Assembly (NCBI GenBank): GCA_019828595.1
Contig: JAHQRK010000024.1
Coordinates: 806,001-870,000 of the forward strand
Direction of reading: 5' to 3'
DNA: 64,000 nucleotides
DNA from: Aphanomyces cochlioides
Taxonomy: Eukaryota > Oomycota > Saprolegniomycetes > Saprolegniales > Verrucalvaceae
Part shown: piece by piece, positions 56,548-64,000 of the stretch
How positions within the stretch are numbered: position 1 is the first letter of the stretch
Layout: every line of letters starts with the position of its first letter
The notes under the pieces: model-generated
Database searches by the model: none
The model's input: the letters and a program-made list of their open reading frames with translations, nothing else
Told to the model about the DNA's origin: nothing
Program-made: the position numbers and the translations under genes

Positions 56548-58011
56548 TTAGAGTTGATCGTCCTCCAAATCGAGGGGATCAATTTCGTCGGCGTTCATGG
56601 AGTGGTGAGTTTTGCTGCAGAGCTCGTCGATGTGGTAATTGTTGGTGATGCTTTTGAGCATCGAGATGGCCGACAAGACGGGAGCCGGCAAAGTGAACTT
56701 CTCGAGATTGTCGCTGAAGTTTTCGATCAAAGCAAACAACGATTAGTCCGTCAAGCAGTTGGTGTCAGGCAATCTTGTTGCTTCTTGGTTCAATAGAACA
56801 GTCAGTGCCTCCGAGTTTGTGTAGAGGTCTGGGGCCCGATTTGAGAGGAATAAGTCAATCGTAGCAAGTGCAAAGAGGATGCGCTTGATCTCTGGTATGT
56901 CCGTGGTCAATTCTTCCAAGATTTCTGACGGGTGAATCTTGTATTGAGCCATGAAGTTGACGTGATGTTTGTAGTTGTGAGGCTTGCCTTGAGCTTTTAA
57001 CAAAGCCATCTTGCGCTCAATAGTCTTGGTTGCAACAAGTGACTGAAACAAACTGAGGTCTTCATCTTGTGCGTACAAAGCATGTGCAACGAGCTGAGGA
57101 TCATCTCGCAAAATGCGTTGACATTCGGTGATACTGCCTTCGACTTTCTTGTCTCGAATGATCTTCTTCGCCAATTCGAGGTGGGCTGCAGCAGACTTGT
57201 TAAGTCGTTGTTTCTTCGCTTTGCCTTTGGTCTTTTTCGGGCGTGGCGCACTTGAATCTTCCAATACAATTCGAGGCACTGCAAAGTCTTCAAACGAGAG
57301 TTCCACGTCGTCTTCTTCGAGGATATGAAAACGGTTGGATGTCGGCAGGGGATCCAAACGTGGGGACGAAGGCAAAGTACGTTTTGGAGCTGGTCCAGAC
57401 CGGTAGCCCGTTACCAATTGAAGGTCCAGCGAGTTTTTGGGTTGCTCACTTGGTGGAGCAAGAGCGGGCGATTCGTTGGTAGACATTTCCACACCTTCTT
57501 GTTGTTTGTCTTGTCCATTGTTGTTAGGGGGATCGCTGTCACCAGACATATCGACATCAGAGCCATGAGAAGGAGCTGTTGGCTGTGGTTGTTCATCTTG
57601 ACCATCTCCAGATGCCTCAGTTGAGTCGGCCTGGCCTTCCGCATTTGTTCCAGGGTCTTGATCATGATCGTTTCCATCATGTTCAGGTTCTTTTTCTCCT
57701 GACGGAGGAAATTTTGCCGCTGCCTTGGCCGCTTTTGCCTTCGCTTTTTCAGCCTTGGCCTCTGCACGTCGTGAAACAATCGACGGAGGCAATGTCTTGT
57801 TCAGAGCAGCGATCTTGTGCTGAAACACGACGACAAAAGGCTGACCCGACGGATCCGTAATGGTGATTTCGCGTAGTGCGTCGCCGGATTTTGGCACCAA
57901 CACTGCAGGTGGCGCAGACGACTTGAAAATGACTCTCAAATGCGGCGACTTGATGTTCTGACCAGCAGTAGGGTTGAATGCTGCTATTACTGACTTGGTC
58001 AATGCAGCCAT
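56548..58011 (-). pseudogene. LINE ORF1b (gag-like, with in-frame TAA)
   Basis: 422 codons from 58011 (MAALTKSVIAAFNPT) to a TAA at 56743-56745, after which the same frame continues for 65 codons to 56548. Contains lysine- and glutamate-rich low complexity (AEAKAEKAKAKAAKAAAKF), a basic nuclear-type stretch (RPKKTKGKAKKQRLNK) and a helical C-terminus. It follows ORF1a directly (TAA then ATG) in the same frame. Probably the nucleic-acid-binding ORF1 product. Confidence 0.65.
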
Positions 58012-59310
58012 TTACTTGACAATCGCCTTGGCCATCGAAGGGTGACTGACCTTGTTGAACGTAACGTAGTAGTTGTTGCCATAACGCGAGTACTTGGGAA
58101 CCAGGAAGTCTTTGCCACCAAGTCGAAACGTTGTGCCTCCCATTTCCACGCACGTAGACAAGTTGTAGCTTGAGATCACAATGGTCTGTGGGTTCTTCTT
58201 GTGGATCAAAATGTTCGGAAATTTGGAGCCCCATAACGAAGCAGGATTTTCCTTGACAAATTGATCGCAGATGACTTTTTCGGACCAGTCCTTGTAGGCT
58301 TCGCCCAACTTGACTGTGAGCTCGTACACTTGGGACTGGGGGGTGAGCAAAATGTTTTCAATGAAGGCGTCCATGTCACCAGAGTCTTTGTAGAATGCGT
58401 CCGCCATGGCCTCGCATCGTGCAATATCGTCATCGGCAACAGCATGAGCACCTGTGTTGCGGTGTTTCGCGCCTTTGGGAGCATTGCCTTGCTTGGAATC
58501 TTTCTTGGACGAAGCTGAATTCTTGCCGGGAGTCTTTTGCGTCCATGGATTGGCCTTTTCAGCGTTTTGTTGCTCTTGATCGCCTTGTATTTTGTCTGCC
58601 GCGGTAGGATGATCAACAGCGCCATTTCCTTGAGCAACGGATTTGTCGACAATGTCTTGATTTGACTGGTCATTGTCATTGTTTGTCGATTGTTCCTCTT
58701 GAATAACTTCTCCAGGAGTATCGCACGGCTTCGCTTGGCCGTTAATGTCGCCTGACCCATCAACCTCAGAGTGAATTTGAGTATTTCCCTCGTCGGTTAA
58801 GGCCTCGGTTTCAGTAGAATCCTTCCCCTCGGCGTCTCCAGAGACCATATCCACGTCCTCTTGAGATTTTCCTTCTTCCTCTCCCGTTCTAGGAGGCTCA
58901 GCACAGGGGGCGACGCGGTTGGTGGCTGCTGGCTCAGTCCCATTGGTCACGAGAAAGGCCGGGGCCAGACCCCCAGTGACAGGGGTAGAAGGGGAATCCA
59001 TGCCATCCCCGCAGCACGGTGACTGGGGTACACCATTGCTCCGGCGAGAACCCAAATCGGAATACCGCCCCCGCCCCTCCGAAGAGGCCCCTGGGGGGAA
59101 GTAGACAGAACCGCAGGGTGTGCCCATAGGGGGGGCCCTCGTAACCTCTAGGGCTGGCATGAACCCCGTTTTCTCGCCGCCTTCACTGGGGATCGACTCC
59201 AATTGGAGTCCAGGGAAGCAGCCACCACAGGCACAAGGCCTCAGTGGTTCGCCCTCCTGAGTGAGGGCTTCGCTAGACAAGTTAACGACAGTGGTCTGGG
59301 GGTCAACCAC
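58012..59310 (-). CDS. LINE ORF1a (gag-like)
   Basis: 432 codons. The N-terminal 150 are Gly/Pro-rich, the middle is a D/E/Q/N-rich low-complexity stretch and the C-terminus is a folded-looking segment (DIARCEAMADAFYKDSGDM; VYELTVKLGEAYKDW; VKENPASLWGSKFPNILIH; FLVPKYSRYGNNYYVTF). No CCHC knuckle is visible. It ends in TAA immediately before the ATG of ORF1b in the same frame, so ORF1a and ORF1b may be one gene split by a stop or a reinitiation pair. Confidence 0.6.
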   Translation of the reverse strand: MVDPQTTVVNLSSEALTQEGEPLRPCACGGCFPGLQLESIPSEGGEKTGFMPALEVTRAPPMGTPCGSVYFPPGASSEGRGRYSDLGSRRSNGVPQSPCCGDGMDSPSTPVTGGLAPAFLVTNGTEPAATNRVAPCAEPPRTGEEEGKSQEDVDMVSGDAEGKDSTETEALTDEGNTQIHSEVDGSGDINGQAKPCDTPGEVIQEEQSTNNDNDQSNQDIVDKSVAQGNGAVDHPTAADKIQGDQEQQNAEKANPWTQKTPGKNSASSKKDSKQGNAPKGAKHRNTGAHAVADDDIARCEAMADAFYKDSGDMDAFIENILLTPQSQVYELTVKLGEAYKDWSEKVICDQFVKENPASLWGSKFPNILIHKKNPQTIVISSYNLSTCVEMGGTTFRLGGKDFLVPKYSRYGNNYYVTFNKVSHPSMAKAIVK

Positions 59311-59645
59311 TGACCCACTGAGGTTGACCCCCCTGGAACTCCGGCGAGTGGAGCACCAGGTGAAGCGCTGGTAGAGCGAGACGCAGATTGGTCTCCAGAG
59401 ACGCTATTGGGGTCGAACTCGACCTCCACTTCGGCCCTAGGGTTAGGTGTAGCGACATTACTCACACCACTTCCGCCATCCTGATTGGACGACGAAAGTG
59501 GGTGAGGTGATACAATACCTGGAATGATGGTGACTCCGTGAGTGTTGGTCTCACGGAGCTCGGAACAGCTGTTGGCGTTGGACATTTTGAGCGCGGCGGC
59601 ACTTGATAACTTCTTGACTTGACGGGTACGAGGCAAATTCGGAAG

Positions 59646-60075
59646 TCCTCCTCCTCTTGGTATGTATGTCTGGGGTGAACGCTTTCGACGTCTGCCAATT
59701 GACTTTGTCTTCCCGTCGGTCGGCCCAACGACAGCGTGGGAGCTCTGGTGGCGTGGAAATGCTTCGTCAAATTTGCCCCCGTTCAGGCATATCCATCCAG
59801 AAGACCTCAAAATCCACGCACAACGTAGCCAACTTGTGGAGTGGAAACTTGTGATGAAGCACTTCGAAGTCGTTTGCGCCGAATCTGGCTTGAACTTGTC
59901 GAGAAACCTTAGTGATGATGAGTCGATCACCTCTAGTCGTATGATTTCACATTACCTCCAAACGATCTGCACTGCAAAGTCGGACAAACGACGGCGAAGG
60001 GTTCCGCATCTGAAATTGATGTCAATCGTCCGTGATGTCCGTGTTGCGATCAAGAAGCATAAAGTCGACGAATGA
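59646..60075 (+). pseudogene. Crypton copy 2, 3' part (GCR1_C-like domain)
   Basis: Begins with the duplicated target site, then continues in the frame interrupted at 52270: MYVWGERFRRLPIDFVFPSV, TTAWELWWRGNASSNLPP, LVEWKLVMKHFE, and the basic end KSDKRRRRVPHLKLMSIVRD. It aligns with the last part of Crypton 1 (WGGRFHMLPDNFVFPSVD; AEWRFLMNKM; DGRKRRTPQLKIL). It is the presumed DNA-binding domain of the recombinase. Confidence 0.8.
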
Positions 60076-60558
60076 GAGCCATCTTTGTAATCATCGTTTC
60101 AACCAATAACATTCAACATGCAAATCCAACAAGCAAATTCCGATTACAATACAATTTCAGGCGATATTTCCAATCGCCTCCAAATCGACCAGACGATATG
60201 ATTGGCTAAAAATAATTTTACTTTCAATTGATTGGCTAAAAACTGACCTAAGTTTGTGTGAAAAATGCTGGGGGTGGCACTTAATCTCTATGACTCTGAA
60301 TGACTTCACAGGGCGACCTCATCTCGTAGAGCATTCCACATTAATAAGCGCTCTTCACGTTGAGTGGAGAGGTCACTGGCCTCGCCAGCGCAGCGACAAT
60401 GCTTCATCGATTTCGTGTACAGTCCCGATCACGACTTCAACTACGGATCAAAATTACCTTCTAAAATTGATATTTGCATTATATTTCAGAGGTCTAGCGA
60501 TTCGCCGGCGGTTGATTCAACCAATCGCCGGAGGAAAATTTGAGTAGAACACACAATA
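60076..60558. other. Non-coding flank of Crypton 2
   Basis: No gene recognised. Contains several ATTGGCTAAAA words and may include the right end of Crypton 2, which could not be placed. Confidence 0.35.
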
Positions 60559-61157
60559 TGAGACCCTGGCAGACAAAATGATGCTTATGGGGTTTTGTTG
60601 AAGTTCGAGTTAGCTACGCAGTGCGATAGAGCATTGTTTCAGCTGCATTTAGATGGTCTAAGACCTCCAGAAGTCGTAGTGGTTACGAAGATATCGCCTT
60701 CGGCGTGACCGCCATGCCGCAATTTTCAATTTTGTCGATTTTTTTTTCTTTACACCATTGGATAATATTCGGCATGGGCTATCGAATACTGGCATCCGAT
60801 TGGCTTGAAACGCACTGGAAGATGCTCAAACACAGAAAATAGATTATTTAACCGGATTATCCGGAAAATATTTTGACGAAATTTTGGATGAAATTGTCTT
60901 CGCTAGAGCTGTCGAGTCATCCAATATTCACTCTCGTCCGAGCCTTCAGCACACCAGGCCGACCCATTGCCACCTTGATCACTCATTTTGTTCTTTTGTC
61001 TGGAATATAGTGATTTCTGTAGTTAATGTCCATTTCTTTCTATGGCCATTTCTCAAAAGAAGTGGATGAGGAAAACAGAGTGGTACTCCGGCTTCAAAGT
61101 TGATTTTCTCAAAAGTCGAAAAATGGCCTATGAATCATTTTGTTTGCCGGGGTCTCA
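60559..61157. mobile_element. MITE with about 30-bp TIRs and TA duplication
   Basis: The left end TGAGACCCTGGCAGACAAAA matches the reverse complement of the right end (TGAGACCCCGGCAAACAAAA), with similarity continuing to ATGAT. Both are flanked by TA (60557-60558, 61158-61159). 599 bp, no coding capacity; it fits a Tc1/mariner-type non-autonomous element but its TIRs differ from the mariner at 48297. Confidence 0.75.
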
Positions 61158-61584
61158 TATTATGCATTCGATTCCAAATTAGACTGGGCTGTCGAATCGA
61201 ATCGACTTGCCAGAATCGACTAACAATCGACTAGCCAATCATATATCAGTATTTTCAATATATATTTTGACCAATCAAATCACCTTAATTATATGACTTG
61301 GGGAAAGGCTGTGGGGAAAGGCCATGATGGACGCTGACTCGCGGAAGATACGCGCGGCGTCTTGACACTTCATTGCGAGGTTGTATTGGGCGTAGAAATC
61401 ATGCATGACGGTATTCTGGGATGCAGGTGTTAGTGAACTTAGCTCAGTACCATTGCCTGGAAGAAATTGTACTTAACTTTGTATACTATACGATATTTCA
61501 TATTAAATTAAGTATAGTCGATTAATATGCGATTTGGCCAATGACCTGCCAAGTCCACATTTCACTGAAAAGGACAATACTGTA
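61158..61584. other. Intergenic, nothing recognised
   Basis: AT-rich, several CCAAT words, no gene. A short stretch near 61324 (ATGATGGACGCTG) resembles the flank of repeat copy C and may be a trace of the same unit. Confidence 0.3.
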
Positions 61585-62279
61585 TTGCATTCAACTTACC
61601 CGGCGCGCATTTTCAGAATTTCCGTGCTTTCGACCAGAAGAAAGATGTACAGCAGACAACAGGTTGGTTCGCCGTCGTCTTCACACAGTCTCAACCTCAT
61701 GTAGATGCCAAACCACACAACAACGTATGAGTTCTACGCCGAAACAGTCGTGGACTATCGAGACCTGCCTCCGCAGTTCACGTTTCAAGACATCGACTCT
61801 CTTTTTCAACTACCTCAAGCACACAAGAACGAACGGCCACCATCCAGACCCCCGACACGGTCTACAGGCAAGACAAACTCCGTGTCGAACATCGTAGCAT
61901 CCCTGATCACATTTGTCAGCCTTCTCGTGCTGCTCCTTGGTGTGACTGTGAGCGCGGCCAAATGGATCGCTCAACGCAATGGACCGTTGTCCCCACTCGA
62001 GCAGCTCCGATCCCAAGAGAGCACAATCGACAACTATCTTTACTACCACTACCCTCGCTGCACAGGCTACCAAACCAAATGCATGTGGAAAGCCCAGGAG
62101 CCTGGTTCACAAATTGCATGCTGGACGACGTGGGCCAGTTGCCACCCTCCAGCTTGGGCACCACGCAGTATGAAGGGCCAAATTACTCCCGCGAGAATGA
62201 AAGAAGTGTATAAGATATTTAGCGTAGCCAGCAGTAATTAATAATGTACATATTCATTGCAACTAGAGCGCGATCTTCA
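61585..62279 (+). repeat. Repeat unit, single-TM gene copy 2, without the CCAAT module
   Basis: About 690 bp almost identical to the reverse complement of 8886-9574, starting at ATTGCATTCAACTTACC and ending after GCAACTAGAGCGCGATCTT. The upstream module seen in copy A is missing. The two copies form an inverted repeat 52 kb apart. Confidence 0.85.
61705..62241 (+). CDS. Repeated single-TM protein, copy 2
   Basis: 178-aa protein differing from copy 1 at four internal residues (Arg to His before the first Cys region, Leu to Trp, Val to Gly, Val to Met) and lacking the last Glu. Topology is as in copy 1: cytosolic N-terminus, one TM helix, ectodomain with four cysteines. The maintained frame in both copies, beside decayed transposons, suggests selection or very recent duplication. 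Confidence 0.65.
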   Translation: MPNHTTTYEFYAETVVDYRDLPPQFTFQDIDSLFQLPQAHKNERPPSRPPTRSTGKTNSVSNIVASLITFVSLLVLLLGVTVSAAKWIAQRNGPLSPLEQLRSQESTIDNYLYYHYPRCTGYQTKCMWKAQEPGSQIACWTTWASCHPPAWAPRSMKGQITPARMKEVYKIFSVASSN

Positions 62280-62485
62280 CTTTGTGTCTGCATTTGTCGG
62301 CAAGCTCTCTCAAGATTGTCATGTCCTGCTGAAGCTGGTTCGTGACTGGATGAATATTTTTTACCCATCTGCGTCCCCGTCACATAATTTTTTACATTAT
62401 TCTTCATACAAAATTCAAATATGAGAATGTATTCCGAATTAAATTGAGAAAAGGAGACATCCAAATCGAAGTCGTGGCGGCAGCG

Positions 62486-64000
62486 ATGGACGCGTCGATG
62501 GAAGACAAGCCGCTGCTTCATAAATCGAGACGGTAGGCAAGATGTGAGATTGTCATGTGTCTAACTATATGTATGAAGAGCGACCGAAAGAACGTTTAGC
62601 TCCTCGTCGTTGCGCGAACATCTAAGAAGAGGTTCCGACTCAAGTGCTAGTGAGTTGGGATCGCCTACCAGTCATGTCCAGGGCATGGAGACCAAGCAAC
62701 AACAGATTGAACATGCCAGGAATGCGATTCTCTTGTGCCTCTTGCTAACCATTATTGGCATTGGCATAATTGGCGCTGCGTTCCTCGTCTGCACCGAGAC
62801 GGATCAGTTCATTTTTGTGGGTTCAATCGTCTCCACTCTCTTCTGCTTTGTCATTCTCTTGAGCTATTCCAAGTGTGCCCGCCTCCAAAAATATCCAAAT
62901 CAGCTCATCGTTCACAAGAGGTATGCTCGTTCTTGCCACATGTCACCGATTCTATCAGCGCCATCGACCTTGTCCTTGCGGTTGTCTATATTCTTCAATT
63001 CGCCCTCACGACACATGAAAGTCCAGTCACGCAACTCCCGTCTGAAACAGCGGCTTTTTCTCAAGGTACTGTATCTCAGGTCACATTTTGTCTTTAAATT
63101 GACCCAGGCTTGCTTCTCGCGGGAGAGTTTTGGTTCTGTGCCATGTCAATCGACTTGTTCCAGTCAGTGACAAATCCATTTGCATCGTTCTCGTACAATC
63201 TCAAGATGTATCGACTTTCATCACTCATCCTTGGCGTCGGTTGCGGCGTTGTCTTTTTCTACACGCAGGTGTTGCCGCGAGGTCTCCATATCACACCTGA
63301 GAGACGGTATTTTTGGTTTCGGGACAATGCCGCGTCTTTTCATGGCATTGTCCTCCAGCAGTGGATCTTCTACTACGCCTGGGTCGGCGCTATCATACTC
63401 ATTTCACTTGGCTGCTTCGTTTTTGTCCAACGGTTAGCATATATTTCGCTTCACAATTCAATTGTTTTAGGCGCCTCCGTCGTGGCCTCGAGGAAACGTT
63501 CGAGACTCGCAAGAAGGTCCTTGTGAATGGGCTATTCGCGAGCGTCACATACATCTCATGGTCTTTACTTGTTATTGCGCTTTTCTCCGTTGGCACATTT
63601 ACTTTCTTGCAATCGTACGTCGTTTCTTCTCGCATTTTTGACATTTGATTGTAGACTCTTTTCAGCAAGTATTCTTGAATGGATTCTCTTCCTCAATGCA
63701 TTTACGCACTCTGCGCGTGGCTGCTTGAACCTTCTAGTTTGGTTTCTCACCAATGGCAATGACATCATGGCCATGGCGTCGTTTAATACCCGACGACGGA
63801 GTGTCTCGGATGAGTGGTACCTCGAGAATGTCGACGAACTCCTCAAGCCACAACTCAATTTGGCATTGCGTCGACAAGTGATTCAAATGGCCACAAAAGG
63901 AATTGTCGATGCAGTTGAGCATTACCTGCTTCTGCATCAGTCAATACGAACAAATCAATCATTTGCACTTGATTGGGACCCCAAACAACGGTCGACCTCC
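62486..64000 (+). CDS. Multi-TM receptor-like protein (GPCR bigram candidate), partial
   Basis: Exons 62486-62532, 62579-62920, 62959-63065, 63108-63432, 63471-63614, 63655 onward, running off the window. A serine-rich cytosolic N-terminus precedes about eight hydrophobic helices; the last has NAFTHSARGCLNLLVWFL, reminiscent of the seventh helix of cAMP-receptor/frizzled-type GPCRs. After it comes a soluble stretch (RRRSVSDEWYLENVDEL). Oomycetes have receptors fused to phosphatidylinositol-phosphate kinases and other enzymes, and this layout would fit. The C-terminal domain lies outside the window, so this is a guess. Confidence 0.55.

Larger units (their letters stand above)
52271..59645 (-). 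mobile_element. Non-LTR retrotransposon (LINE, APE type) inserted in Crypton 2
   Basis: 7,375-bp element on the minus strand, 5' end at 59645 and 3' end at 52271, bounded by the exact 16-bp duplication. Two or three gag-like frames (59310-56548) precede ORF2 (56469 down to 52416) with endonuclease, reverse transcriptase and zinc-knuckle regions. The 3' end lacks a long poly-A tract. It appears full length at the 5' end, yet it carries several stops and frameshifts. Confidence 0.9.

Noticed and set aside
59241..59930. Minus-strand 229-aa open frame
   Set aside because: It crosses the LINE/Crypton junction and its 5' half is antisense of the Crypton C-terminus, so it is a chance chimera.

Overview
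The window is nuclear DNA from a filamentous eukaryote, most likely an oomycete of the saprolegnialean type (Aphanomyces/Achlya/Saprolegnia-like). This is inference. It rests on very short GT-AG introns (about 37-60 bp), very tight gene packing in the gene islands, stramenopile-style proteins (helicase-associated-domain repeat protein, HSF-type factor, a candidate 7TM bigram receptor, a TMEM63/CSC1 channel) and a transposon mix (Crypton, LINE, Harbinger, mariner, Helitron, hAT). No exact species can be named from the sequence alone.

Layout. 1-17.6 kb is a gene island: YigZ/IMPACT protein, GPI8 (GPI transamidase protease), Miro GTPase (ten exons), a DGAT2-type acyltransferase with a large membrane N-terminus, one copy of a repeated single-TM gene, a helicase-associated-repeat protein, an F-box/TFIIS fusion, an ankyrin protein, and a JmjC-PHD-PHD protein whose three iron ligands are all replaced. 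17.6-29 kb is a transposon block: decayed Crypton 1, palindromic fragments of the repeated single-TM gene, a complete two-gene PIF/Harbinger element with TIRs and TAA target duplications, and a decayed Helitron with a recognisable 3' terminus. 29-47.5 kb is a second gene island: asparaginyl-tRNA synthetase, HSF factor, a hypothetical protein, a TPT-family transporter, NF-YC, an MFS-like protein with a CRAL-TRIO domain in its central loop, a PA-TM-RING ubiquitin ligase, a small TM protein, a CSC1/TMEM63 channel and an IQ/EF-hand protein. 47.5-62.3 kb is a second transposon block: a hAT relic, an intact-looking Tc1/mariner element, Crypton 2 split by a 7.4 kb LINE with a 16-bp target duplication, a TA-flanked MITE, and a second nearly identical copy of the single-TM gene in inverted orientation. 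A multi-TM receptor-like gene starts at 62.5 kb and runs off the window.

How parts relate. The housekeeping genes are unrelated in pathway, and several converge with only 7-14 bp between stop codons. The strongest unusual themes are: (i) domain fusions (MFS/CRAL-TRIO, F-box/TFIIS, membrane/DGAT2); (ii) a degenerate-active-site JmjC protein; (iii) an approximately 85-bp module with paired inverted CCAAT boxes that lies upstream of both Cryptons and of the repeated single-TM gene family, suggesting a shared promoter or a composite mobile unit. Exon boundaries given below were worked out by hand from GT-AG sites and protein-family continuity.
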